DNA of 64,000 nucleotides from Carya illinoinensis (lineage: Eukaryota; Streptophyta; Magnoliopsida; Fagales; Juglandaceae). Location of the stretch: the NCBI RefSeq assembly GCF_018687715.1, contig NC_056762.1:44447520-44511519 (forward strand), in the 5' to 3' direction. Below are positions 24,178-41,851 of the stretch, one piece after another. Every line of letters begins with the position of its first letter. The first letter of the stretch is position 1. Both the position numbers and the translations under genes were made by a program. The notes under the pieces were generated by a model, which saw only the letters and a list, made by a program, of their open reading frames with translations, was not told where the DNA came from and ran no database searches.

Positions 24178-24235
24178 CTCAAGCAAACTTCACACATATT
24201 ATTCAAGCAAATAATATGTGTGAAGTTTGCTTGAG
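24178..24235. repeat. Perfect 26-bp inverted repeat with 6-base loop
   Basis: Arms 24178-24203 and 24210-24235 are exact reverse complements; the loop is caagca. The homologous site in the other hAT remnant (3515-3560) lacks the second arm, so the palindrome arose after the two copies separated. Confidence 0.9.
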
Positions 24236-24525
24236 TTAAGGTTGAGCGTTACTTTATGGAAGATGTCGAGGCACCTAGCGCAACATTTCAGATATTAACT
24301 TGGTGGAAAACGAATTCTGACAAGTTTCTATTCCTTTCCCGAATAGCCAGGGATGTGATAGCCATTCTTATCACTACAGTTGCTTCTGAGTCAATGTTTA
24401 GCACCGGAGGTCGTATCTTGGATGCTTATCATAATTCATTGTTTTTTACCACCATCGAGGCCTTCGTTTACACACAAAATTGGTTAAGTTCAACACCCAT
24501 TGGAGTAGATACCGTTGATGCCTAG
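24190..24525 (+). pseudogene. hAT transposase C-terminal fragment, second copy
   Basis: The longest open frame (24256-24525) reads MEDVEAPSATFQILTWWKTN, then SRIARDVIAILIT, VASESMFSTGG and TQNWLSSTPIG. It is the hAT dimerisation domain and nearly the same as 3510-3839. The upstream part is disrupted by the palindrome at 24178-24235. Fragment only: no BED finger and no catalytic residues. Confidence 0.85.
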
Positions 24526-25785
24526 AACTATAGGCTTGAATCAGGCAATTTTTATGGTTTTAAATGATTATTTACATAATCTTAATATTGTCATTATTTA
24601 ATTTATAATTTATATGAATTTATAGACCTAACCGTGAAATCCAGACTAATTGTGAATGACTGAGACAGACACACCATGGGATGGAGAACCTCTTAGTCCT
24701 TTTATTGGTGAGAAACTCAATATCATCATGCAAAACTTGTCAAAGTTAGAGGTGGAGGTGAGTTCACAATGTATCCTATTTTATGTCATGTATTACTTGG
24801 CTAATGGTTTAGAAGTCTATAGTTAAATGACTAAAGAAAAGATAGTGCATATGATTAGTAAAACTTCATACAGGAAATCATTATCAAGTCATCGACTCAA
24901 ATGCGTGGACTGTCAAGACTGATGCGGGACTGTGGTTATTTGAATCAAATCTATGATATTATTTATATTTTAGTGTTGTAAATTTAAATTTATTGCGAAT
25001 TTATAGTTTTAAATTTAAATTTATCGTTTGCACACATTAAATCACCTATTTTTGTATTATACATGATGTAGTTATTGTATTTAAAATTTGGCTTTTTTAC
25101 TTATTTTTTTATAGTATTTTAATTTTTTTAATTATTTGTTTACACTATTTTGTCCCTTCTTCTAAAATATGTTTAAACAGAGGTGGACATAATTGTCATT
25201 CATAATAGGCCTGAGATATTTGGATCGTGGGCCATTAGGCCTTAAGCCCGCTTCAACTCAGATTGGAGTTCTTAGCTCCAAACTCCGATCGAAGACAAAC
25301 TCCAAATCCAATTAGAGTTGGGAGTTGGAGTGAGTATTTACCACTGCCTCCAATCAGAGTTGATGGTAAGGAAGAGTCGTTGCAACAAGCATGTCGGTCA
25401 GAATCTCTTAGAATTTTGCTGTGATATGTGAGCTGCACTTGTGCTCGGAAGGCAGCGATTTTGGATTTTTTTGGATAAGGAAAATGATAAATTTATTTAA
25501 AATGAATGGCGATCGTGTAAAATTGAAATTATTTTTTAATTAAGTGTCACAATGTTATTGATTGATTCAAATTGAATTATAAAATAAATATGAAAAATAG
25601 TTGTAAATGTATAATTATTCTTTAGATAATTGGTGATGGGGTATTATGGTATGACACGTGTAAAAAAGTAATCATAAGAAATAGATTAATATTTTTCTGA
25701 TCAAAAGAAAGAAAAATAAACAACAAAAGGGAATAAGATCAGAGGGATAGAGGAGAGAAAGGGAAAGGGGAGGGCATCCTCCTCC

Positions 25786-26864
25786 ATGAGAAGAGACTCG
25801 AGAGTAGTTTTGGTTTTTAGAGATCAGGAGAAGGAGTTTAGAGACAAGATAATCCCAAGATAGAATTAGTTTCACCGTTCAATTATCATGAACTTGATAA
25901 TTATTTGGATGATCATTTTCTATTGAATGGGTTTATCATTTTTTAGTAATTCTACATATAATTATGGAGAATATAAGCGATGTATAGTTATTTTGAAAAA
26001 TAGTAGAGTTTATTATTAAAAAATTAATTTTTTTTTTTATATAAGTTTCATATTTAATTAATTTTTTTAAAATAATTATACGATTCTTGTACTCTAACAA
26101 CTGTAACTATCATTTCTAATTATTATTTTTTTAATTAATCATCCAACACATATAACCTGCCGAAATCAACAAAGATTCTAAAGCACACTTCAGGGCAGAC
26201 CTCTAGCATAGCGGACGCAGCATTCCCGAAAGAATCATGCTCAGAAAAGAAAAAGGAAAAATAGGATGAGTCTTTGGTAATGGGTCTTTGTCTCTAATAT
26301 GAACATAAACTGTCTCGATTGTATACAAATTCTTCCCTAAAAAACTGTATTTATTTTTTTATAATAAAGTTGTCGAGGCTTTCGAGTTTCTAACGTGATT
26401 CTAAATGATATGCATTTTTTTAAAAAAAATAGTAAGATGTAATATTAAAAAAATTAATTAATTTTTTTTTTAATGTGAATCTTATAATTATCTATTTTTT
26501 CTAAAAACAATACGCTAGACTTACTTGGACACCCTAGACTAACTCTATCAACTTTTGAAAGGCCAACTGTGCCTTTGGTTGTCTACTGCAACTCTATTTT
26601 GTTTCATTAAAGAGAAAATATTGGGAGCAGTCCCTGTTTGAGATCAGCTGAACGCACACCGTTGTCTAATGATGAAATTGTCCCTAACTTTCTGTTCCCT
26701 CCCTCAGTATTGGCAAACATTTGATTTTTGAGAAACTTTTGAGAAAAAGGGCTCGAGTTCCCTCCTCTCTCCCGAACGTGTGTTCTTGACGTTCGACTCG
26801 GTTCTCGCAGGCTGTATACCAGCACTCTCAGCCCACTCTCCCCATCGTCTCGCACAAACTATAA
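25786..26864. other. Spacer with MITE-like and duplicated sequence
   Basis: A MITE-like element lies at about 25945-26120 (ends resemble tacatataattat and aactgtaactatcat). From 26150 to 26620 the sequence resembles parts of 48830-50460: both have the block ccgaaatcaacaaagattct, the gcagacctctagcatag block, the ggtaatgggtctttg block and the ggccaactgtgcctttggtt block. No gene is seen. Confidence 0.5.
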
Positions 26865-27554
26865 GAAATGTCTAACCCAAAGCTAAGTGATTTGGTCTGG
26901 CCAAGCTTTACGAGCACGGGTCCAAATCAAGGACTACCAGGGTGGTGGGCAAGTTGGGTTATTTGGCACCTGAGCTCACGCGCATAGGTAAGGCCACAAC
27001 TAGTTCGGATGTTTTTGCCTTTGGTGCTCTGTTGCTCGAAGTCGCATGTGGTAGAAGACCCATTAATTCTGATGCATCGTCTGAGGAGTTCATGCTAGTG
27101 GACTGGGTGTGGCAGAAGTGGAGAGTTGGAGCAATTCTTGGTGTTATGGACCCAAAGTTGGGGGGGGGGGGGGTAATTTGACGAGTTTGAGGCCGTTTTG
27201 GTGCTTAAACTGGGCTTAATGTGTTCCAATGATGCACTGGAGGCATGCCCCACGATGCAACAGTTGGTGAGGTACTTGGAGGGCGAGTTGGCACTGCAAG
27301 AGGAGGTGGGGGAGCCATATAGGAAAAAAGTACGTGGTGCTACTGCTACAGATTTTTTTTAGAATTTCTTGCAATCCTCTCCGACTACTTCGTCGTATTC
27401 TCAGAAGAACAGCACGTGGACTTTCGTCGGTAATAGTGGGAGTGGTGATGCTGAAACTGGTTTGACCCCATCATTTTCAGTTCTCAGCAGAGAGAGACCA
27501 CGAGTTAGGCATGAGATTTCGAAGCTTCTCTACTCTTGTGTTTTTTTTTTTTAA
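26865..27554 (+). pseudogene. L-type lectin receptor kinase C-terminal fragment
   Basis: The 3' part of a serine/threonine receptor kinase. After [14 protein letters not shown] sequence comes [15 protein letters not shown], then [14 protein letters not shown] (activation segment and APE-type motif), [20 protein letters not shown] and [19 protein letters not shown]. This pattern is characteristic of plant L-type lectin-domain receptor kinases. At least two frameshifts break it: a missing T near 26888-26894 (the DFG motif) and a 14-G run at 27160-27173. Past the G run the frame resumes ([20 protein letters not shown]). The lectin domain, the transmembrane segment and the kinase N-lobe are absent upstream. 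Confidence 0.85.
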
Positions 27555-28095
27555 ATGTTCACCCTTTTCGACAGTGGCAAGTGTGATGGTAGAAAAATAA
27601 TGTGATAAAATGAGAAAAAGAAGGTGGAAAGAGAGAGAAAGTGGAAGAGAGAGTCTTCACAGCGTTGCCGTGCTTGAAAGGTTTCACGTGCACAGATTTG
27701 GTCGTTTAAGGTGGGGGAAGAGAGAGAGTATTCAAGTCTGGGGGGTTTGAAGAAGCTGTGCTTGGTAGGACCACGGTGGCTCTCGACTGAGACGGGAAGG
27801 CACAGTTTTAGGAATGCTCTGTTTTGGTGGTATAAAAACAGAGGTCATACTTCGTGGGTTTTCCCATTTATTAAGTTTTCTCCTTTTTTATGTAGATTTT
27901 GTCAAATAGGATTTTCATGGTAGTGGATTTTTTCTATATTTTTTTCCTTCAGATGGGATTTTCATGGTAGTAGATTTCTTTGGTATTTAGAAAACTGTAA
28001 ATGTAGTATTCTTCAACCTTCATTTTTTTTCCCTTCAGATGAGATTTCCATAGCAAGTGGTTTATAGTTTTCCTTCAAATGGGATCTCCTTCAAA

Positions 28096-28127
<32 letters not shown>

Positions 28128-28290
28128 TTTCTGTTTCTTCTCTTTTCTGCTCCGTTTTAGCTTCCCAAAATTTAATAAAATGAATCGTTTCATTAAATAA
28201 AGAAGACGCCACGTATGGTGTGCAAAGTGTGCACCTGTACAGTTGTGGATGCGTAGAATTGCTCTTCATTAAAACACAAAAATCACATCT
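27555..28290. other. Spacer without recognisable gene
   Basis: Contains T-rich runs and short imperfect repeats of the type gggattttcatggtagt (27908, 27955). Nothing codes for a recognisable protein. Confidence 0.4.
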
Positions 28291-28760
28291 GTGGCAGGAA
28301 AGAAATACGATAACAAAATGCAAACTCAACCAAGTTTTTGAAACAGAGAATATCGATATTGCATCACCATATAGGCATTGGATTGAACTGTTTTATGGTC
28401 ATTTCGTTATGCAAATGTTGTAGTACACATGTGATGAGTAATAAACTAGACGTCAAATGGCATTAGATCCTTCTCAATTCTCAACCAAATTTACACACAA
28501 AGTCTGGATAAATACTTCAGCATCATCCTTTCAGAAACATTAATTAAAGGTTTGACTGAAGGTTTGAACTTTGAGCTTTACTTAGCTTATCAACCGGCAG
28601 AGGATTATAACTTATTGAAATCAAGTGCTGATCATGTTTTCTTCTAATAGCAATGCCAAAGAACTGAGTCACGTTCAGGTCCTCATGTTTCATTCCATTG
28701 GAAAGTTTCCAACCAAATGGTACAAAAACAGTGCAAGTGGAAGCTCAACATTAACTGTCA
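28291..28760 (-). pseudogene. CYP71-type P450 3'-end fragment
   Basis: Matches the 3' end and downstream flank of the P450 pseudogene at 51140-51575, including non-coding sequence around gagaatatcgatattgcat. The coding part (about 28575-28757) corresponds to the C-terminal P450 segment ([12 protein letters not shown] to the stop) but is frameshifted at FDW by a one-base loss. Only the last 50-60 codons are present and the heme-binding loop is not. It abuts a repeat shared with 7435-7560. Confidence 0.75.
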
Positions 28761-29366
28761 CTTGTTTTTCACATGGCAGTTAGGTAGTCCTATTAACTGT
28801 CACTTGTTTTTCATTATTGGCAGCAAGCGAAAAACTACAGAGGACTGGCTTGAGTTAATCACATCAGGTATCTCGAATCAAAATTGCGTGAGCAAATTTC
28901 AAGACGTATTAATCGATTTTTTTTTTTTCAAAGAGTTGGTACAAAAAATATTTCAACAGATATTTTAAACCTGTGCTTTTCAGTTACTATGATCTGTCAT
29001 CCATAACATGCAATTTCATTTCAATGCCATTACCCCTAGAAGTTAGAACAAAGAAAAGAAACATTATTGCACAATGAGATACAATAAAATTCCATTGATA
29101 AAAGTCCCCATGATATTCATACATAGGCTTCATTTTCAAGCATAAAAAGTAACAACATTTATTACTTCATCTATAACAATAACTTGGGGCAAACCTTTAG
29201 CTGCTCGAATGGATCTGCCTACAACACACAGCAAACGCTAAAAGGGTTGTCACCTCCTAAATCGCACTTATAGAGGGAACATGATACAGCTACTGAATTT
29301 TTGTCTTTATCAAGAAACTGGCAGGAGTTGTCATATCCTACCTAACTAAGATCAGCTGCTAGGCAA

Positions 29367-35463
<6,097 letters not shown>

Positions 35464-35829
35464 TTTCCGTTGGGATTTTTGTGGAGGTTTTCTGTGAGAT
35501 GGGTGTGCAAGACTTCGGTGGATTCTATGTTAAGAGCAACAGATTTTCTCGTGTATGTATAAGGAAAGAGTTTGCGGGCATGGAGGAATAGAGTCCAAAA
35601 TTCACAGAGAGAGAGAGAGAGGAACCTTTCCTTGAGCGTCGGATAACGTAGTGAGCAAGACTGGGAGGTCGGAGTCGTCGGACACAGCAACGAATGTGCT
35701 GCAAAATGACGAACGAAAGGTAGTTGACGCTGTTGCCAGGTAGGGACTAGGCAGTGGACTCGTGGAGGGAGAGAAAGCTGGTGGACCTTTTTACTGTCTA
35801 CACTGAACTCCGGATAACAATTAAGAATT

Positions 35830-36640
35830 CAAACTAGATGTCATCCAACGACTTAACGGCATTCTCAACTCTCATGCTCGTATCTGACATGGTTTTAGGA
35901 GATGAATTAGATTTATTTTATAATAAAATTAATTTTATAATTTAAGATATTAATATTGTATTAATATTTATTTATTTTTATATAATTTTTTATAGCTAAA
36001 ATATTTTCTTTATGTATTATACAAGAATTGTTAATTATTTGAAGAATTGTTTAAAAATAGAGTTCTATCCCATAATGTAAAAGGAAATCTAAAATACCAT
36101 TTGCTACAATAGCCCACTGCATATACTGTTCGTCCGGTAAACAATTTTGTTATTTATATTTTATTTACTCTCTCATTTATTTTATTTTATTTTAATTTTC
36201 ACCATGTAAGTAAATTTTTTTTTTAATTGTACATCATTTAAAACACATCTATTTCATTTTCTTCTAAAAAATATCTTGAAAATATTTTTTATCCAATTTT
36301 TTCATATTTTAATTTTATTTTTAATTTTTATTTTTTCTATATATTTTTATTTTATATGTATAGGACATAATTATATTACATTGTATATAAAAATATACTG
36401 CAAAATATAAAAAATATATGGATTTTGCAAATTCATTGGGCGAAATGAAATATTTAAAAAGAATAAAAAAATTATTAAAATGGTATGAAGAAAAAAAATA
36501 GATAAATAGATATATGATATATTGTAAAAATTAATATATAAAATATAAAAAGTAAAGTTTTGACTATGTATTTTAAAAAATAAGATAAAAAAATTATTGT
36601 AAATGCTATAAAATGGATAAGAAGAAAAAATAGGGGCACC
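35830..36640. other. AT-rich upstream spacer of ABCC D
   Basis: No gene seen. Mostly A/T runs; an open frame at 36371-36661 on the minus strand is low-complexity (Phe, Ile, Tyr) and judged spurious. Confidence 0.5.
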
Positions 36641-37308
36641 ATGAGAGTCAACAGTCCACATTAACTCCGTTTGTCAAAAAGTAAGATTGATTGCAAACGT
36701 AGTTCTTGTTCGATGTTTTCTTCAATACACGTCACTTTTAATAATATTGTACATGATTATGTTTTTAAATTTAAAGTATTTTTATAAAATATCTTAGAAA
36801 ACTAACATTACTGGATAAAAATATTTTTATTTTGAAATGCATATTGTGAAATATATTGTAATAGTATTATGTGTATATCATTACTCGTAACCAATATCAG
36901 GAAGCTTCAAATCTTTTGGTAGCACTAGAGAATATACACGAGCACTTTGTATTGGCGTATGAAACTCACAATGATAGAAAGTAGGGGTGGGCAAAAATTT
37001 CACTAACTCCAATTCCGTCCAAACTCCGACGAGACTTCAACTTTGACATAGTCGGAGTTTTCAAAAAGCAGGATTGGAGTCGAAGTCCAGAGCCCATGTT
37101 AGTTTTGAACTTTGACTTATTTTTTTACAAAGATCACATAATTAAAATGACGTCGTTTCGTTTAGAAGGAAAAATACAGGACCCCTTGCTCAAGTAAAAC
37201 GACGTCGTTTTATACAAAATGCACGACTCCCTTATTCTCCCCTCACTTTCGCACAACACCTACAACTCTCTTTACCTCTCTTCTTTCCATATTGTTCTTC
37301 ACCTCTTC
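36641..37308. repeat. Third copy of the upstream repeat plus hAT remnant start
   Basis: 36641-36975 matches parts of 15405-16360 (gagagtcaacagtccacatt, gcaaacgtagttcttgttcg, atacacgtcac). A hAT-like terminal motif (aggggtgggcaaaaattt) starts near 36984. Sequence up to 37308 matches 3060-3225, then is interrupted by the large LTR element; homology continues at 46419-46590. Confidence 0.75.
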
Positions 37309-40300
37309 TGTGACGCCCCCAAATTCCGTTTGGGATCGGACGGACATTTGAAGCGTCGAGACATGCAACACAAGGTTACCTGCCCCCGTTCATGACATAT
37401 AAGATGCAATATTCCTAACATGCATCTAACAATATGCAATATTCGCAGCGGATAAATTTTTTGTCTTTAGCAATACTATGCACCAAATTGAAAATATCCC
37501 AAATGCTTAAAATATACTTCATACATAAAAATCCATTGAACAACTAAGATCACAACACTAGTCCAAAATGGTTATGATCCAAAAAAAAGTAGAGATGCAA
37601 CTCAATCGTACAAGTAATAATTTACGTTAATTACTATATCAACATTTATGTCGCACCGTCACTTAGTCAACTGTGTCTAGTTGATCAGCTCCTGATTCTC
37701 CTTCAGGTCCTGTAACAAGATCTACCATTCGGGGGGAATGGTAGTTGGGACTACCAAAGTGAGATTTGATTACAAATCTCAGTAAGTTAACAAAAAACTT
37801 CCACACAAGCTAATGATGCATGGATGTCAGTAAAAGCATAAATGCATAATCAAATTCATAAGAAATTAAAGCATAACTTGGAGTACAACATAGCATAATT
37901 GACATAACTTAAATTGAAACATGAACTGAACTTGACTTGCAACTTGACTTAGCATGAACTTGCTCTGAAACTTGAATTAACATGAAAATACATACTCCAC
38001 AGTTGTTGTGGCCCCATGTATTCTACACAAACTTGACTTAACATGAAAAATACATACTCCACAGTTGTTGTGGCCCCATGTATTCTATACAAACTTGACT
38101 TAACATGAAAAATACATACTCCACAGTTGTTGTGGCCCCATGTATTCTATGTGTAAATACATACTCCACAGTTGTTGTGGCCCCATGCATTCTACACATC
38201 ACAATGCAGTTAAATACATACTCCACAGTTGTTGTGGCCCCATGTATTCTACATAAACTTGACTTAACATTAAAAATACATACTCCACAGTTGTTGTGGC
38301 CCCATGTATTCTATGTGTAAATACATACTCCACAGTTGTTGTGGCCCCATGTATTCTACACAAACTTGACTTAACATGAAAAATACATATTCCACAGTTG
38401 TTGTGGCCCCATGTATTTTACGCATCACATTTGTAGTTAAATACATACTCCACAGTTGTTGTGGCCCCATGTATTCTACACATCATAATGTACTCAAGAT
38501 GAAATGTGACTGGAATACGAAAGGACTGAAGTCCTGACGTAATATAACGTGACTTGAACATAACTTAGAATACATGACCAACTTGAGATAGAAACATTTC
38601 GTAACATGGCATAACATATAATAGACAACATATTTAACATGACATACTTGCAACAGTGAATATTACATGACTTGACGTACATGTAATAGATGACATACTT
38701 AGCATGACGTACTTGTAATGTACAGTAATACATAACAGAATATATTATGTAACAGATAAAAATTGATGACAGAATAAATTCTGTATAATAGACAATTACA
38801 TGATAACTTGACATGGCATGACTCATATGATAACATATATACATACACTGTAGTTCTTTTACTTAGCATACATACACAGTAGACTGCTAGTAAGTTAAAA
38901 GCTAACTTACCTCGATTTCCGCATTTCTTATAAAACCTCAAGCGCGATCACGAGGAACTGTAATTAGTGATTCTAAAAGTTAGTACTAAATCACTAATAA
39001 TTTGAAATATGGAAAAATACTAACTTAAAGAGTAAAATTTCCATTTTACTTTCTATATGTAGGAAAATGACCGTTTTACCCATAACTTAAGGATTTTGCA
39101 TACTAACTCCAAAAGTCACCAAAATTTACATGCCTCATGTAAATTTTATCCTCAACTCAAATATCAATTTAGAAAAATTTAAAACTAATCACAACTATTA
39201 AAACTCCATAGGGCCGAAATTCTCATATGCTATTTCTATTGATTTTTGTTTCCAACTTGTTTTGATCAACCTTTTGATCTATGACTTATAAATATGTGAT
39301 CTTCAAACCAAACCATCACATGGTTTAAAAAGATGTCCTAAAACATATATAAGCTTCTAATTCAAGATCACATGGTTAAAAATTAACCAAAACATAAATT
39401 TAGCCAAGAACATCCACACTTTGGCTTATCTGAATATCTCTTTACATAAAATTTCATATCTTTGAAACTAATATCAAATATCTTCAAAATAATAATATAA
39501 CATGTATATAAGATGCTTAGGATCCTCCAATAAAATTATCAAAGTCATTAGAATAGGTTTAGACCACCAAAGAGTTAAACTTTCTCAAAATAGAAACTGT
39601 TTTTCTTCTTCCAGTTTCTAAGTTTCTAAATCTAAGCAAATATTTCATCAAAACCTTCAATCATGCAAAAATCCTCAACCAATAGTCATATATACATGTT
39701 AACAATACTCCATAAAAATTTCGGACCAATATCTATCCATTAGCTTGGTCAAAAACTCCAAACTATAACATATTCTCCAGTTTATCTCCCAGAATGACCT
39801 TTCTATAGTTTACACAATATTTGATTGACCAAATGATCTTCAAATGGGGCAAATAATATATCCATGTAAACTAGACTCAAAAAGGAACAACTTATATGAA
39901 GGAGACTTTATGATAAAACACTTACAACAGCTTCGAAATAGGCATGCAAAAGAACTCCTAAAAGCTGTCCGAGAGAGAATGTTTGATATTCTTTTAAAGA
40001 AACGTGTAAATGAAGATAAGTTCGTGGGTGATGGCTGGAGATGCTTATGGAAGAGATAAGGGAGATGATAAGGCTGGAGTTGAGAGTTGAGTGTGGTTTT
40101 CTCCTACCCAAAATATCTATAAAATATTATCTCAAAATATTCTATCCAATAATATCTATAAAAATCAGCTCAATATATTTTCCAAATGTGGAGTAGACTT
40201 GGAAGAGTAAGGTGGCTAAAATCTTTCTATGTGTATTTTAAATCTCTATTCTTAAGATATTTTCCAAATGTGTATTTTGCTTAGGTGTCATGATCTCACA

Positions 40301-40750
40301 CCTTGATTTCCTTCACAATTTCATCTAATGGTTTCTCTTTGTGCCAAGTATCTAATACTATTCATTATGTGTGGTTAAGATCTTGCCAAGTGTCTAAATA
40401 AAATATCGCTATCCTAATTTGGACATTTCACACTATGATTTTGAAAACACTACGCTCAGTACATTTACCGAGGTTACTATTCACTCCAAAAATAAACGTA
40501 ATAAACTTAGTACTGAAAAATTCTAAATATTCAATTAAGCCTAGTGGTGTAGACTATAATGTATTCTGACACTTTTAACTATCTCAAATAATTAAAATCG
40601 CATTTCTGGTACCATAGTGAGTGATAACACTAACTATGTTGACAGGCTAAAATTTATGCGATTAGTCGATTCGTGTAAACTTACAGAGTTTTCACGAGGT
40701 TCCTAAAGTCAATAGAAATTCCTTAATTGAATTTCTAGCGGGCTGTTACA
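37309..40750 (-). repeat. 3' LTR of the large element (left copy)
   Basis: 3442 bp, nearly identical to 42977-46418. It contains a nine-copy tandem array (37988-38480) and several short open frames with no recognisable domains. The frame at 39844-40059 (and its copy at 45512-45727) is not similar to anything I know. Confidence 0.92.
37988..38480. repeat. Nine-copy tandem array inside the left LTR
   Basis: The unit aatacatactccacagttg, continuing ttgtggccccatgtattcta, occurs nine times at spacings of 45, 57-58 or 62 bp. Spacer lengths vary by inclusion or loss of a segment like caaacttgacttaacatgaa. Each unit holds CCACA-GTTGT-TGTGG, able to form a short hairpin. Confidence 0.92.
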
Positions 40751-40799
40751 ATCTCCCCTCCTAAAAAAAAAGATTTCGTCCTCGAAATCGAATTAAATA
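40738..40799 (-). other. Polypurine tract and 3' internal end of the large element
   Basis: On the minus strand: gatttcgaggacgaaatctt, a T run, then AGGAGGGGAGAT immediately before the 3' LTR. The purine run is the expected primer for plus-strand DNA synthesis. Confidence 0.75.
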
Positions 40800-41160
40800 A
40801 GAAATAGAAATTTAATAAGGAGGTGTTGCTTACCAACCTACTGTCTATCCCGTATATATTTGCCTTTGAGATTATGTCATTCCTTAACTCTCTTACTTTA
40901 ATCAACAATTAGATTATACTTCTTTGCACAAGGTTGGCCAAGTTGTAACGACATACTCTACAAACCTAAAACTTTAAGTAAATAATCTTCCGAAACTCTT
41001 CTTTAGAAAAGCATAGGTGATATACTTTAAATGTTCTTGTAAATACCATAGTTAGTAAAGAATTCATCAAAATTAAACCGTTAACCTCTCTCTTTTTAAC
41101 AAAATCGGTGGCACTCTGTTTTAGACCAGACAACTCTGATCCGCGTGATTTTTATAGGTC

Positions 41161-41241
41161 TTCTGTAGTTGTCAGGCGCCGCATAGCTACGACACTACTT
41201 TGTTCTTCTGTAATTGTCAGGCACCGCAGCTATGATACTAC
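41161..41241 (+). promoter_or_regulatory. Direct repeat upstream of the antisense ORF
   Basis: Two imperfect copies of about 38 bp (41161-41198 and 41205-41241), beginning ttctgta(g/a)ttgtcaggc and containing gcgccgcatagctac or caccgcagctat. Their position about 60-140 bases upstream of a TATA box suggests promoter elements, but this is inference. Confidence 0.5.
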
Positions 41242-41300
41242 ATTGCTCTTGTCTCTTGTAGAGAAATGATTCACGAGAGGTGATTCGTCATAATTTTCTC

Positions 41301-41308
41301 TATAAAAG
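41301..41308 (+). promoter_or_regulatory. TATA box of the antisense ORF
   Basis: tataaaag, 100 bases upstream of the ATG at 41409, followed by a C/T-rich stretch like a plant 5' leader. Orientation is opposite to the host element. Confidence 0.55.
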
Positions 41309-41408
41309 AATTATTCAGTTCATCTTCTTTCTCATCTCATCTTCTTCACTTTTCTGAAATTAATCTGCATTCTTACTCTGCAATCTCTTTCTGCTTACTC
41401 ACTTTGCA

Positions 41409-41837
41409 ATGGCTCAGCAATCTTCTCATTGCCAAAACATGAGGTATTCTGCACCTCGTTCCCCAGTTGTTTCTGCTTCTTCCATAGGTGCTATTATGCA
41501 ATCAAATAATGATCTGACTAATAAGTCAGAAAATGAACTTATCTACGAGCTTGTGAGTCTCGGTACTCGATACTCATCAGCCATTGTCGCATATTCTCAG
41601 AGACTGCAATCCAGGACTGGTGGGGTTGACAAACTCCACGAGAGTATTTCTCTGCTTCAGAGACTTCTTATGGAATCCAACATGAAGATAGAAGCAGTAA
41701 AGCGAGAGAACAGAGATTTAAAATCTTTGCTTAACTCTTCTTTTCGAGTGGCTACTCCTTTAGATAGGAGAGGCATGCAGATTTTTGAAGAGCAAGAACG
41801 TTTAAAGATTGAGGCAAAGAGCCTCAAATTTCTGTAA
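41409..41837 (+). CDS. Antisense 142-residue coiled-coil-like ORF inside the large element
   Basis: One uninterrupted frame starts MAQQSSHCQNMRYSAP and ends KIEAKSLKFL. The N-terminal third is Ser- and Ala-rich. The rest is a charged helix-forming stretch (SENELIYELVSLGTRYSSAI, then LLQRLLMESNMKIEAVKREN) that looks like a coiled coil. It has a TATA box 100 bases upstream, a pyrimidine-rich leader and an AATAAA signal at 41852-41857, so it is laid out as a small gene. It runs against the direction of the retroelement, between the gag remnant and the 3' LTR. I do not recognise the family. Extra and antisense ORFs are known in plant gypsy elements, so it may be an element-encoded accessory protein; a captured host gene is the alternative. 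Confidence 0.65.
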   Translation: MAQQSSHCQNMRYSAPRSPVVSASSIGAIMQSNNDLTNKSENELIYELVSLGTRYSSAIVAYSQRLQSRTGGVDKLHESISLLQRLLMESNMKIEAVKRENRDLKSLLNSSFRVATPLDRRGMQIFEEQERLKIEAKSLKFL

Positions 41838-41851
41838 TTTTGCTTTATGAT

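Larger units (their letters stand above)
23641..25785. repeat. hAT remnant and flank (counterpart of 2870-5100)
   Basis: Begins with a hAT-like terminal motif (ggtaggcaaaaattcc) and continues through AT-rich sequence, a transposase C-terminal fragment, and a segment rich in actccgat (25250-25340). It is collinear with 2870-5100 apart from a deletion near 23925 and a small palindromic insertion at 24204-24235. No other gene is seen. Confidence 0.75.

Noticed and set aside
38038..38470. Open frames with repeating MGPQQLWSMY / STVVVAPCIL peptides
   Set aside because: They are translations of the nucleotide tandem array in both strands, without a start context or other coding signals.
37988..38480. 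CRISPR-like regular repeats
   Set aside because: Spacing is irregular, the spacers are themselves repeated, the array sits inside both copies of an LTR, and the genome is a plant; it is a tandem repeat of the retroelement.
38494..38941. Overlapping minus-strand frames in the LTR (also 44162-44609)
   Set aside because: Tyr-, Cys- and Ser-rich low-complexity translation of AT-rich LTR sequence; no domain and conserved only because the LTRs are copies.
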